From positions 124,001-188,000 of the forward strand of contig NZ_NIHE01000001.1 in assembly GCF_002806995.1 (NCBI RefSeq): a stretch of 64,000 nucleotides of DNA. Reading direction: 5' to 3'. The notes under the pieces are model-generated. The model had not been told where the DNA came from, did no database searches, and saw nothing but the letters and a program-made list of their open reading frames with translations. This stretch comes from Confluentibacter lentus. Its GTDB lineage: Bacteria > Bacteroidota > Bacteroidia > Flavobacteriales > Flavobacteriaceae. Below, piece by piece: positions 46,230-55,827 of the stretch; the first letter of the stretch is position 1; each line of letters begins with the position of its first letter. Position numbers and translations under genes: made by a program.

Positions 46230-46247
46230 TTCCTGCGCAGGCAGGAA
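46230..46247. repeat. short hairpin repeat TTCCTGC-n4-GCAGGAA, copy 3
   Basis: Same 7-bp arms as copies at 16467 and 18606, loop GCAG, in the 48-base gap between leuA and leuB. Like copy 1 it is preceded by or near GTCATT and followed by TCC. Confidence 0.7.
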
Positions 46248-46267
46248 TCCATAAATAAAAAAAGTAT

Positions 46268-47386
46268 ATGAAGTTAAATATTGCCGTTTTACCAGGCGAT
46301 GGTATTGGTCCAGAAGTTACAGCACAAGCCGTTAAGGTCTTGAAAGCGATTGCTATGGAATTCAATCATATATTTACTTTTGATTACGGAGTGGTGGGTG
46401 CTTCTGCCATTGACAAAATGGGTGTTGCCCTTCCGCAGGAAACGATTGCACTTTGCGAAAAAGCTGATGCTATTTTGTTTGGTGCCATTGGGAATGCTGT
46501 ATACGATATGGATCCCATGGCGAAAATAAGACCCGAACAAGGTCTGCTAGGTTTACGCAAAACATTCGATTTATATGCCGACGTAAGACCCGTCATCGCG
46601 TATGAAGATATTTTAGACAAATCGTCTTTAAAAAAGAAACAAATTAAGGACACCGATATTCTTATTTACAGAGAACTTACCGCGGGTATTTATTTTGGTG
46701 ATAAAATTTTTAGTGACGATGGCAACACGGCTACGGACACCTGTCAGTACACCCGTTTTCAAATAGAGCGTATTGCACATTTAGCTTTTGAAGCCGCACA
46801 AAAAAGAAAACGCAAATTAACCTTGGTTGATAAAGCCAATGTTTTGGCAAGCTCCAAATTATGGCGTAAAGTCATTCAAGAAATGGCGCCTCAATATCCA
46901 GATGTTGCTGTTAGTTATATGTACATAGATAAAGCGGCTATGGAATTGGCCATTAACCCTAGACAATTTGATGTTATTTTAACCGAAAACATGTTCGGGG
47001 ATATATTATCAGAACTTGCAGGCGTTATTGTAGGCTCAATAGGTTTATTGGCTTCGGCATCTTTTAGCGATAAAAAAGCCATGTTCCAGCCCATTCACGG
47101 TGCTTATAATAAAGCCTCTAACCAAGGCATTGCAAACCCCATTGCTGCTATTTTATCGGCTGCGATGTTATTAGATCATTTTGAATTATATGACGAAGCT
47201 TCTTTAGTAAGGGAAGGCGTAGATAAATCGTTGAAGCTTCATATCACTACGCCCGATTTAAATACTAAATACCAACATATCACCACAATCAAGGTTGGGG
47301 ACTTCATAGAGGATTTTATTAATAATCCTGACGAAACCAATCTAAACTTTACCAACATTCATTTAGGACAGTCCACAATTATTTAA
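46268..47386 (+). CDS. leuB: 3-isopropylmalate dehydrogenase
   Basis: NAD-dependent oxidative decarboxylation in leucine synthesis. Motifs are AVLPGDGIGPEVTAQA, the substrate-binding Arg in LGLRKTFDLYADVRPV, RELTAGIYFG, VDKANVLASSKLWR and the NAD site PIHGAYNKASNQGIANP. (Most LeuB proteins have HGSAPD here; GAYNKA is a variant.) Length 372 is normal. It follows leuA and precedes a strong terminator. leuC and leuD are not in the window. Confidence 0.93.
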   Translation: MKLNIAVLPGDGIGPEVTAQAVKVLKAIAMEFNHIFTFDYGVVGASAIDKMGVALPQETIALCEKADAILFGAIGNAVYDMDPMAKIRPEQGLLGLRKTFDLYADVRPVIAYEDILDKSSLKKKQIKDTDILIYRELTAGIYFGDKIFSDDGNTATDTCQYTRFQIERIAHLAFEAAQKRKRKLTLVDKANVLASSKLWRKVIQEMAPQYPDVAVSYMYIDKAAMELAINPRQFDVILTENMFGDILSELAGVIVGSIGLLASASFSDKKAMFQPIHGAYNKASNQGIANPIAAILSAAMLLDHFELYDEASLVREGVDKSLKLHITTPDLNTKYQHITTIKVGDFIEDFINNPDETNLNFTNIHLGQSTII

Positions 47387-47427
47387 TTATTTGAGTTAGT
47401 CACCAAATTATAATTTTTGGGATCCTT

Positions 47428-47458
47428 AAAGCGCACTTTTAGAAGTGCGCTTTTTTTA
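47428..47458 (+). terminator. strong Rho-independent terminator after leuB
   Basis: AAAGCGCACTT and AAGTGCGCTTT form an 11-bp stem with loop TTAG, followed by a T-run. It lies between convergent genes and could work in both directions, although the T-run is better on the plus strand. Confidence 0.92.
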
Positions 47459-47471
47459 TTTTGGTTTATCA

Positions 47472-48221
47472 TTAGAATCCAACCATTAAAGAACGATTAG
47501 GGTTACTAATTGAAAATTTAATTTTTATTAGATTTCCAACTTCTTGCTTACCTATACTTTTTCCTGCCTTGAAAGTTCCTTGATAAATTTCATCATCATA
47601 CTTAAACTCATAAGTAACCAATTGCTTATAATAACCTCTTCCTATGTGATACATTTGTGTCTTTACGACTGTAGCTTGAGTGAATGTAGTATTTTGTCCA
47701 ATAAATTTCAGTTCCCCAGTATACCAATTATAAATAATTACAGACAAAAAAATAATAATTAAAATTGAAAGTAACGCTTTCTTTACATCTGCGATTTTTT
47801 CTTTCTTTTTTCTAATAAGAAATTTTTCTTTCCATTTTTTATACTTTAAGGGATCTATAGATTCCTTACTTTTATAATCATTCTTTTCTTTTATAAACTT
47901 ATATTTCTTTTTGAATTCTCCATCTCTTTTATAATATGAAACGAGAATTTCTGTCATTTGTTGAATTGTATTTGGAGCAGAATAAATTATAAATTCCTGA
48001 TTTTTTTCTTTATAAACACAAGCCAATCCATCTCCACTTAAATTTCCAGACAAACTAATCCAGTCATTACAACTTTTACTGAGATTAACTATTTGGAAAT
48101 CATTCCAATCAAGACTATTCATAATTTCTATTATAATCTCAATTGAGGTTATAGATTGTTTTAGTAATGGCTTTGAACCATAATCAGAGATTACTTCTAT
48201 TTCAAAATTGTTATGATTCAT
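47472..48221 (-). CDS. membrane protein of unknown function with DUF3592-like C-terminus
   Basis: 249 residues. The N-terminal 110 residues are soluble (SLDWNDFQIVNLSKSCNDWISL...), followed by a Lys/Glu-rich stretch, one membrane helix (about 149-167, LLSILIIIFLSVIIYNW) and an extracytoplasmic beta domain resembling DUF3592 (ATVVKTQMYHIGRGYYKQLVTYEFKYDDEIYQG). No enzyme motif is seen. The gene is AT-rich. It lies 21 bases downstream of the esterase gene but shows no evident functional link. Unknown function. Confidence 0.65.
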   Translation of the reverse strand: MNHNNFEIEVISDYGSKPLLKQSITSIEIIIEIMNSLDWNDFQIVNLSKSCNDWISLSGNLSGDGLACVYKEKNQEFIIYSAPNTIQQMTEILVSYYKRDGEFKKKYKFIKEKNDYKSKESIDPLKYKKWKEKFLIRKKKEKIADVKKALLSILIIIFLSVIIYNWYTGELKFIGQNTTFTQATVVKTQMYHIGRGYYKQLVTYEFKYDDEIYQGTFKAGKSIGKQEVGNLIKIKFSISNPNRSLMVGF

Positions 48222-48242
48222 ATAATTAAAACTTACAATATA

Positions 48243-49502
48243 TCAATTACTAAAAACCTCAACCAAAATCTCTTCGTTTTCTTTAATAGTCAACACATAA
48301 TCTTCTTTATCAGTAGGATGTTTATGAGCATACACCGCTTGATTGTAAATACTAGGTGATAAATCACGTTGGCGTATATAATCACTCCATGCTTTAATAT
48401 CTGCTTCCGTAAGTTCGCGTTTTCGTTGTTTTTCCATCATAGTAATCATAAAAGGATCTCGAGAATTACTGGTCCATCGTGTGGCATCTTGCCTGACATC
48501 TACTTTGTAGGTTCCTCCAACGGTCCCTTGATCTTTCGGTACATAAAACCGACCCAGTTCGCCCGTTCCCGTATTATTGATGTATATCACTACAGGCGGA
48601 TTATTTTTGTTGTCAACAGGCGTTAAAATAACCATGCCTTTTTTAAGTGGTTCGCCATCTAATTTCACCACACCTTTTAAGGCTATTTGAGGTTTTTCGG
48701 TTAAAAAACCACCTGACCATAACCAGTTATACAATAAGTGTTTCCATTCGCCCAAAATAGGATCGCCAACGGCAAAACCTGTTCCGTGAATACCATTTCT
48801 AAAAAAATGGGCTTCTACAGGCGCTCCTGCCTGAAACATTTTAGTGTACATATTCAACATACCGTTTTGACTGCTCCTATCTTCTACCGTACCATACATG
48901 AACGTTGGTGGCAATTTGGCAATGGTTTCATTATCTAAAGATTCTGGAAGTCTAGTAGAACCATAACTTAAAATCATGAAATTAGGTTTGGATGGCATTC
49001 GGTCCAATAAATCAGTAGCATTGGGTTGCGCTTCTAAATAATTTAAGGACATATCTGCTATTAAATCGGCTCCGGCTGAAAAGCCTACAGTACCTACTCG
49101 GTCTGTAGAAATATTATAATCTTTGGCATGCGCTCGAATATACTGCATGGCTCGTTGCCCATCATTACGCCAATGCTCTCTATCGTAGATAGGCCGCAAT
49201 CTATAACATAATAAAAATGCTGTAAAGCCTTGTTCCTTTAACCATTGCGCTACCAAAACACCTTCATGATCTACTGCACGAATGGTAAAACCACCACCGG
49301 GTACCACCAAAATAGCGGCTCCATTATGTTTATCAGCATCTGGAATAAATGGAATGACGGCTGGTTTATCTTCATCACTTGTGCCAGTAGCACCGGGAGC
49401 ACCATTAGGCCACAGCAACATAGGTTTTTCCAATTCCTGAGCGAAAACGGATAAGGATATTAAAAATAAAGCTAGGTGAAAAATGAGTTTGGTTGGTTTC
49501 AT
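48243..49502 (-). CDS. secreted alpha/beta-hydrolase (esterase) with an extra C-terminal domain
   Basis: From the ATG at 49502 (signal peptide MKPTKLIFHLALFLISLSVFA) the protein has 419 residues. The hydrolase part (about 25-265) has the oxyanion PGGGF segment, nucleophile GFSAGAD, Asp in GTVEDRS and His in GIHGTGF, close to acetyl-xylan esterase or BD-FAE-type enzymes. After about residue 270 a beta-rich segment (KGVVKLDGEPLKKGMVILTP) resembles a carboxypeptidase-regulatory or Ig-like domain. The GH2 gene lies upstream in the same direction, so both may act on the same plant or algal polysaccharide. Substrate unproven. Confidence 0.85.
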   Translation of the reverse strand: MKPTKLIFHLALFLISLSVFAQELEKPMLLWPNGAPGATGTSDEDKPAVIPFIPDADKHNGAAILVVPGGGFTIRAVDHEGVLVAQWLKEQGFTAFLLCYRLRPIYDREHWRNDGQRAMQYIRAHAKDYNISTDRVGTVGFSAGADLIADMSLNYLEAQPNATDLLDRMPSKPNFMILSYGSTRLPESLDNETIAKLPPTFMYGTVEDRSSQNGMLNMYTKMFQAGAPVEAHFFRNGIHGTGFAVGDPILGEWKHLLYNWLWSGGFLTEKPQIALKGVVKLDGEPLKKGMVILTPVDNKNNPPVVIYINNTGTGELGRFYVPKDQGTVGGTYKVDVRQDATRWTSNSRDPFMITMMEKQRKRELTEADIKAWSDYIRQRDLSPSIYNQAVYAHKHPTDKEDYVLTIKENEEILVEVFSN

Positions 49503-49626
49503 GAGTTTAATCGTTTTAATAGCATGCCAAAAATTTAGCACATACAAACGAATGTAGTTATTTTTCCTCTCGAAATCAACTAAAAAACTATAGTAAAAAA
49601 TTGAATACTAATATTTTAACAAATGC

Positions 49627-52362
49627 TTATTTACTAATTATATTAACAATAGCCATCTCTAAACCATTCGATTTAGCAGTGACTTTTATGTTGCCTTTTA
49701 CATCTTTTTTAGACCGAACAACAACTAACGCTAGTCCATTAAAAGCGTTGCGCTTTTTGGAAACAAAAGCCGTTAAATCTGATGCATCACCATTATCGGT
49801 CGCTAAAATCTCTCCGGGTCCTTCTATTTCAAATTCTATTGAATTATTAGCGGTTGGAACTATCAATCCATTTTTATCTTTTACTTCTATGGTTATAAAA
49901 GACAAATCTTTTCCATCGCCATCAATCGTCGTTCTATCTGCCTTTGCCATTAATTTAGAAGCTTCCTCAGTCGTTTTTACGATTTTATCTGCCCAAACTT
50001 TTCCATTTTTATAAGCAATAGCTTTTAATTCTCCGGGTTGATACATCACATCATCCCAACGCAAACGGTATTCATAGGCGCCCTTTTTCTTTTTTCCTAG
50101 CGATTTTCCGTTAAGAAACAATTCAACTTCATCACCCGATGTAAATACATGCACGGGAGTGATTTTGCCAATACGTTCTGGCCAATTCCAATGGGGCAAT
50201 ATATGAACCATTGGTAAATCTGGTCGCCATCTCGATTGGTATAAATAAAAGCGGTCTTTCGGGAAACCTGCTAAATCAATAATGCCGTTATAAGAACTTC
50301 TGGCATCATAATAAGGCGTTGGTTCGCCTAGGTAATCAAACCCCGTCCACACGAATTCCCCAGCCGAATAAGGATGTTTGTCCAACGACGCAAAAACCTT
50401 ATCAGCACTAGATCCAAAATCAACAGCATACAGCTCGTAAGCACTCACTTGTTTTATTTTAGAATCGCCGCCCATCCCATCGCGAATGGGTGAACTCATT
50501 AAATCTGACACAGGAAACAAATACACACCACGACTACTGGCAGCCGAGGCCGTTTCGCTACTGAGAATCACTTTATTTGGAAACTTTTTGTGATACGGTT
50601 CGTATTGTGGTATTGTTTTAATTCTATCGGTAATGTTATCAAAAATGGGATCTTGACGAATGCCTTCCCCTTGATAATTAAAGCTTATCACATCCATGGC
50701 GTTTGAAAAAGGCATATCTGATTTTGCCCAATTCATGGCACTGGTAGTAGGTCTGGTTGGGTCTTCTTCTTTCACGATATCGGACAATCTTTTACCTATG
50801 GCTGCGCCTTCCTCGTCTGTATATTGCTCACCAACTTCATTGCCGTAACTCCACATTATAATGGAAGGATGGTTTTTATCCCTGCGCACCATGGCTCTAA
50901 TGTCAGCTTCATGCCAATCTGGAAAAATCAAATGGAAATCATGGGGTGTTTTCTTTCGTTCCCAGGAATCGAACACTTCATCAATAACCAAAAAGCCCAT
51001 TTTATCTGTTAATTCTAACAATTCTGGAGCGGGTGGATTGTGTGCCATACGAATAGCATTCACACCCATATCCTTTAAAATTTCCAATTTACGCTCAGCC
51101 GCACGCACATTAAATGCCGCACCCATGGCACCAAAATCGTGATGTTCGTTGACGCCTTGTATTTTGATTAATTCGCCATTGACCAATATGCCTTGATTTG
51201 GGTCTAATTTAACATCCTTGATACCAAATATTGTTTCATATTCATCTATCAAAATACCTTCACTCACAATGGAAGTGATGGCTTTGTAAAGATTTGGCGT
51301 TTGGGTTGGTGGCGGCCCCCAAAGTTTTGGATTTTCAATAGTTACTGAACCTTTTATTGTTCTATTTTTTCCTGCTGAAATTTTAGAATTAGTCTTTTCA
51401 ATAGTGGCAACCTGTGTTCCATTATCATTGTTTTTTAGTTCGTAAATTTTTGTGATGGTTTCAATGTCTGAATCCGAATCAGAATTATTTTCAACCGTAA
51501 CATCAAAATGAATGTCTGCCGATTCTTTGGAGACATTTGAGGTTATTACCGTTGTTCCCCAATGAGACACATGCACTTTATTGGTTTTGGTTAACCATAC
51601 ATTTCTATAAATGCCACCACCCGGATACCAACGTGCGGAATGGTTTGGATTATCCAAACGAATGGCCAATTGATTTTTGCCTTCAAAATTAATGTACGGC
51701 GTTAAATCCAATCGAAACGAATTATAACCGTAAGGCCAACCGCCCACCAACTTCCCATTTAACCAAACGATGGTATACGACATGGCGCCATCCATATCCA
51801 AATAAATCGATTTGTTTTTATCGGCTTCCGTAACCTCAATTTTTCTTCTGTACCAAGCAATACCATTGCTAGGCAAACGTCCCATGCCACCGCCGACTTC
51901 AGCATTCGAACCTTCCTGAAACGGCCCTTTTATCGCCCAATCGTGTGGCAAGTTTACATTCTCCCAGCTACTATCATCAAATGTTGCCTGAACAAATGGA
52001 AAATCGCTTCCTGGATGCCCTTCTGGACGTTTATGATGCTTAGATTTATCTTTTATAAACGGATTCGCCGTTGGCAAGATATAGGGTTTTAAAGCTTTTT
52101 TAGAAGCCTCCAATTTTTCAGCTTCTGTTGCAGGAGTATCGGCATCTTTTGAATCATTCGCATTAACTACTTCTGGACGAACATCATAAAATAAATCATC
52201 TGCGTCTTCTGAAGAGGCGTATTTCATAAACTTCCAGCCATCATTTATGGAAATACGTTCTCTAGGGGATTCATCATGAGTTGTTGGTGATTTACAAGAT
52301 ATTATAATAATAAAACATATTAATATCAATAAATCAAGTACACGAGAAGTCAATTTGCACAT
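49627..52362 (-). CDS. glycoside hydrolase family 2 lipoprotein (beta-galactosidase-like)
   Basis: 911 residues with a lipoprotein signal (lipobox IIISC, Cys23), so probably surface- or periplasm-anchored. It has the GH2 jelly roll (about 130-265), Ig-like domain (about 270-390) and catalytic barrel (about 390-690), with the acid/base Glu509 in MWSYGNEVGE and the nucleophile Glu603 in LSSETAS. It ends in DUF4982-type and invasin/Ig-like domains. Bacteroidota GH2 proteins of this shape act on galactosides, glucuronides or ulvan-like sugars; the exact specificity is not readable. No SusC/SusD pair is next to it. Confidence 0.9.
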   Translation of the reverse strand: MCKLTSRVLDLLILICFIIIISCKSPTTHDESPRERISINDGWKFMKYASSEDADDLFYDVRPEVVNANDSKDADTPATEAEKLEASKKALKPYILPTANPFIKDKSKHHKRPEGHPGSDFPFVQATFDDSSWENVNLPHDWAIKGPFQEGSNAEVGGGMGRLPSNGIAWYRRKIEVTEADKNKSIYLDMDGAMSYTIVWLNGKLVGGWPYGYNSFRLDLTPYINFEGKNQLAIRLDNPNHSARWYPGGGIYRNVWLTKTNKVHVSHWGTTVITSNVSKESADIHFDVTVENNSDSDSDIETITKIYELKNNDNGTQVATIEKTNSKISAGKNRTIKGSVTIENPKLWGPPPTQTPNLYKAITSIVSEGILIDEYETIFGIKDVKLDPNQGILVNGELIKIQGVNEHHDFGAMGAAFNVRAAERKLEILKDMGVNAIRMAHNPPAPELLELTDKMGFLVIDEVFDSWERKKTPHDFHLIFPDWHEADIRAMVRRDKNHPSIIMWSYGNEVGEQYTDEEGAAIGKRLSDIVKEEDPTRPTTSAMNWAKSDMPFSNAMDVISFNYQGEGIRQDPIFDNITDRIKTIPQYEPYHKKFPNKVILSSETASAASSRGVYLFPVSDLMSSPIRDGMGGDSKIKQVSAYELYAVDFGSSADKVFASLDKHPYSAGEFVWTGFDYLGEPTPYYDARSSYNGIIDLAGFPKDRFYLYQSRWRPDLPMVHILPHWNWPERIGKITPVHVFTSGDEVELFLNGKSLGKKKKGAYEYRLRWDDVMYQPGELKAIAYKNGKVWADKIVKTTEEASKLMAKADRTTIDGDGKDLSFITIEVKDKNGLIVPTANNSIEFEIEGPGEILATDNGDASDLTAFVSKKRNAFNGLALVVVRSKKDVKGNIKVTAKSNGLEMAIVNIISK

Positions 52363-52461
52363 ATATTTCCTTTTAATTATTATTATCTAAAACCGAATGA
52401 TATTCTATTTTTAAACCTGTTCAAGATAAGAAATCTTGGATAAATTCCATTGAAGTTTGCT

Positions 52462-53430
52462 TTATGGATATGGTCGTCTCGCTAATCTTGAAGCAATGAC
52501 ACTAATAATCAATATTTGAATGGCGTGAAATAGCATAAGGGGTAACAAAATAATACCAATGGAAGCCATATTTCCAAACAATATTTTAGAAAAAACGGTA
52601 CCATGTACCAAGGATTTTTTGGTACCGCAAAACTGCGCGGTAATTTGGTCTTCTTTATTGAAATCTAACTTTTTGCCCATAAAACCAGTCAAGAAAAAAG
52701 CTATGATAAATAATACTATAACCCCTATAAAGAGTAATAACAAATCTAAAATAGATACCGAACTAAATATGTTTTCTTCGAACGATTCGGCAAAACTTTT
52801 ATAGATAATTAATAAGATGATTGACTTATCAAAGAGCGTCAATTTGGCACTGTGTTTCAAAGCAAAAGCGCCTAGAAAACGTTGTAACAGTATCCCTAAA
52901 ACTACTGGCAAAATAATTTGCAGCATGAGTTTTGTGTAGATTTCCGTAAAGTCGAAATCCGTTTGAGCCTGATTCACAAACAACCCCATCCATAATGGCG
53001 TAATGGCAATACCAATAATTCCAGAAATACTCGCATTAAAAATGGCAGCGGGGATGTTCCCTTTCGCCATAGACACCATCACCACAGATGATGATACCGT
53101 TGATGGTAAAACGGCTAAAAAAAAGAAACCCAACCACATGGTGGTTTGCTCTTCAGTTTGCAAAAATGGCCGGAAAAACAAAACGAGCAGCGGAAAAATT
53201 AAAAATGTAGATGCTTGTACCAAAACATGTAATTTCCAGTTTTTAAGCCCTGCTTTTAATTTCTCTGGACTTAATTTAAGCCCGTAAAAAAAGAAAATCA
53301 ATGAAATGCCAATATTGCTTATGGTATTAATAGGCACCGGACTTCCTACTACGCCCCATTGGGGAAAAAGATAAGCAATGCCTATTACTATGATAATAGC
53401 AATGACGAACTTATCAATTTTCATTTTCAT
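52462..53430 (-). CDS. SBF-like (bile acid:sodium symporter-family) transporter
   Basis: A 322-residue integral membrane protein with about 9-10 hydrophobic segments, of the YfeH/SBF_like type (QWGVVGSPVPINTISNIGISLIFF..., AVLPSTVSSSVVMVSMAKGN, AQFCGTKKSLVHG). The last motif, CGTKKSLVHG, is the conserved cation-site region. A start two codons later (53424) is possible. It begins 17 bases after argH in the same direction and may be read with the arg operon. Substrate unknown. Confidence 0.88.
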   Translation of the reverse strand: MKMKIDKFVIAIIIVIGIAYLFPQWGVVGSPVPINTISNIGISLIFFFYGLKLSPEKLKAGLKNWKLHVLVQASTFLIFPLLVLFFRPFLQTEEQTTMWLGFFFLAVLPSTVSSSVVMVSMAKGNIPAAIFNASISGIIGIAITPLWMGLFVNQAQTDFDFTEIYTKLMLQIILPVVLGILLQRFLGAFALKHSAKLTLFDKSIILLIIYKSFAESFEENIFSSVSILDLLLLFIGVIVLFIIAFFLTGFMGKKLDFNKEDQITAQFCGTKKSLVHGTVFSKILFGNMASIGIILLPLMLFHAIQILIISVIASRLARRPYP

Positions 53431-53447
53431 ATATTAATGGTGAAAAT

Positions 53448-54722
53448 CTAATTAGGAAACTTAGCCCGGATTTTGTCTAAACACAAATTATGAATACTGC
53501 CAACATGGGTGTGTTTTTTGGATGTATCCGGTTTATAAGTACCATCTTGTACTTGTCCGCCAATTTTTTGGTACGCTTCCCTAAAACTTTGCCCTTCAAC
53601 TACCAAAGTATTAATATTATCAACAGTGAATAAATATTTATATAAATCGCTATGTACATTAATATCTTTCACGATGATTTGCTGAATGGAATAATTGAAA
53701 ATATCCAAAATATCCTTAACATCTTCAAAAGCAGCAATCATGTTTTCTTTTAGCAACTGAAAGTCCCTGTGATAGCCACTTGGTAAATTATTAGTTATTA
53801 AAAGCATTTCGGTCTGTAAAGCTTGTATTTTATTGCACTTTCCTCTAATTAATTCAAAAACATCTGGATTTTTTTTATGTGGCATGATGCTACTACCCGT
53901 TGTTAAGGCGTCTGGAAAGGAAATAAATCCGAAATTCTGACTCATATATAAGCAGATATCCATAGCAAAACGTCCCATCGTGTTGCATAAACTGCCCAAG
54001 CTGGCAGCAATGGTGCGTTCGCTTTTTCCTCTGCTCATTTGAGCAGCAACCACATTGTATTTTAAAGTGGCGAAATCCATTTCTTTGGTTGTGAATTCTC
54101 TATCGATCGGGAATGAACTGCCATAACCAGCAGCAGAACCTAAGGGATTTTGATCAACCGTTTTTAAGGCGGCATTTAGTAAATAGACATCGTCAATCAA
54201 CACCTCAGCATACGCCGAAAACCACAATCCAAACGACGATGGCATGGCCACTTGCAAATGGGTATAGCCCGGAAGCACTTTAGTTTTATAAGTATCGGCT
54301 AAACCTAAAAGGGTTTCAAAAAGAATTTCCGTTTTTTGTTTTACAATGCCTAAATTTTCTTTGTAATATAACTGCAATGCTACTAAAACCTGATCGTTTC
54401 GTGAACGTGCTGTATGGATTTTTTTACCAACCTCACCCAAAGTTTTTGTTAGTTCAAACTCTATTTTAGAATGAACATCTTCAAATTGTGGATCAATAAA
54501 AAACGTACCATTATCAATTTGAGTTTCAATCTTTTTTAGACCACCTAATAATTCTATCAATTCGTTAGTGGTAAGAATCCCGATTTTTTGAAGCATTTTA
54601 GCATGCGCTCTTGATGCAATAACATCATATTTTGCTATATGAACATCAATTTCCCTATCGTTTCCAACAGTAAATTGCTCTATTTTTTTATCGATTGATA
54701 TGCCTTTGTCCCAGAGTTTCAT
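53448..54722 (-). CDS. argH: argininosuccinate lyase
   Basis: Final arginine step: splits argininosuccinate to arginine and fumarate. Fumarase-superfamily signature GSSIMPHKKNPD is present, with HTARSRNDQV and TGSS segments. Length 424 is slightly shorter than the 460-residue E. coli type. It is the last arg gene of the operon, 36 bases after argE. Confidence 0.96.
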   Translation of the reverse strand: MKLWDKGISIDKKIEQFTVGNDREIDVHIAKYDVIASRAHAKMLQKIGILTTNELIELLGGLKKIETQIDNGTFFIDPQFEDVHSKIEFELTKTLGEVGKKIHTARSRNDQVLVALQLYYKENLGIVKQKTEILFETLLGLADTYKTKVLPGYTHLQVAMPSSFGLWFSAYAEVLIDDVYLLNAALKTVDQNPLGSAAGYGSSFPIDREFTTKEMDFATLKYNVVAAQMSRGKSERTIAASLGSLCNTMGRFAMDICLYMSQNFGFISFPDALTTGSSIMPHKKNPDVFELIRGKCNKIQALQTEMLLITNNLPSGYHRDFQLLKENMIAAFEDVKDILDIFNYSIQQIIVKDINVHSDLYKYLFTVDNINTLVVEGQSFREAYQKIGGQVQDGTYKPDTSKKHTHVGSIHNLCLDKIRAKFPN

Positions 54723-54758
54723 TTTCTAAAATGTTTATGCGTTGATTTGTTGATTTGT

Positions 54759-55826
54759 TTAAACGATTACCCGATTCAACAATTCAACATATATTTTAAT
54801 TCCTTCTTCTATTTCATGCAAATAAATAAATTCGTCTGCTGAATGTGAACGAGGACTATCACCAGGCCCTAATTTTAATGACTTACAAGATAGCCATGCT
54901 TGATCTGATAAGGTTGGTGAGCCATAGGTTGTCCTACCTAATGCGATTCCTGCTTGTACCAATGGGTGTTCCAAAGGAATAGATGATGAATTTAAATGCA
55001 AGCTACGCGGCATAATACTAGAACATGGCGCGTTTTTTTGTAAAAATTCTGCAATTTCTGCATTGGTATATTTATCATTTACACGCACATCAATCACCAA
55101 TTCCACTTCAGCTGGCACGACATTATGTTGCTTCCCCGCATTAATTTGCGTGACGGTTAGCTTTACATCTCCCAAAGCTTCAGACGTTTTTTCAAACTTC
55201 AAATCTCTAAACCATTGCAAGGTCTCAATTATTTTATAAATAGGATTATCATCATTTGGATGTGCTGCATGACTCGCCGTTCCTTTTACTTTGGCATCAA
55301 AAACTACCAAACCTTTTTCTGCGACTGCTAAATTCATCAAGGTTGGCTCACCTACTATAGCGACATCAATCCTTGGAATGATTTTTAACATACTATTTAA
55401 TCCGTTGGGACCACTACTTTCTTCTTCCGCGGAAGCGACCAAAATTAAATTATATTTTAAATCAGTATGATCGTAAAAATGTGTAAATGTTGCTATGAGC
55501 GACACCAAACAACCACCCGCGTCGTTACTGCCTAAACCGTATAATTTCCCATCTTCAACAATGGCTTTAAATGGGTCTTTGGTATAAGCTGTATTTGGTT
55601 TTACGGTATCGTGATGTGAATTTAAAAGTAAATTTGGTTTGCTTTCATCAAAATATTTATTGACTGCCCAAACATTATTTTGGTTTCTTTTGTATTCGAT
55701 GTTATAGCGCTGCATCCAAGCTTCAATATGCGATGCCGTTTGGTCTTCTTCAGATGAAAAAGACGGTGTTTCTATTAATTTTTTTAATAGTGATATAGCA
55801 TCTTCTGTTAATTCTTGTAGCGTCAT
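54759..55826 (-). CDS. argE: M20-family N-acylornithine deacylase
   Basis: Zn-dependent deacylase releasing ornithine-pathway intermediates from their N-acyl form. Metal-binding motifs NSHHDTV, GSNDAGGC and AEEESSGPNG are visible, and LSDQAWLSC and SHSADEF near the C-terminus complete the site. In the Bacteroidota route with acyl-ornithine carbamoyltransferase the substrate is N-acyl-citrulline, here acetyl or succinyl. It lies one base after argB and 36 bases before argH. Confidence 0.92.
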   Translation of the reverse strand: MTLQELTEDAISLLKKLIETPSFSSEEDQTASHIEAWMQRYNIEYKRNQNNVWAVNKYFDESKPNLLLNSHHDTVKPNTAYTKDPFKAIVEDGKLYGLGSNDAGGCLVSLIATFTHFYDHTDLKYNLILVASAEEESSGPNGLNSMLKIIPRIDVAIVGEPTLMNLAVAEKGLVVFDAKVKGTASHAAHPNDDNPIYKIIETLQWFRDLKFEKTSEALGDVKLTVTQINAGKQHNVVPAEVELVIDVRVNDKYTNAEIAEFLQKNAPCSSIMPRSLHLNSSSIPLEHPLVQAGIALGRTTYGSPTLSDQAWLSCKSLKLGPGDSPRSHSADEFIYLHEIEEGIKIYVELLNRVIV

Positions 55827-55827
55827 T

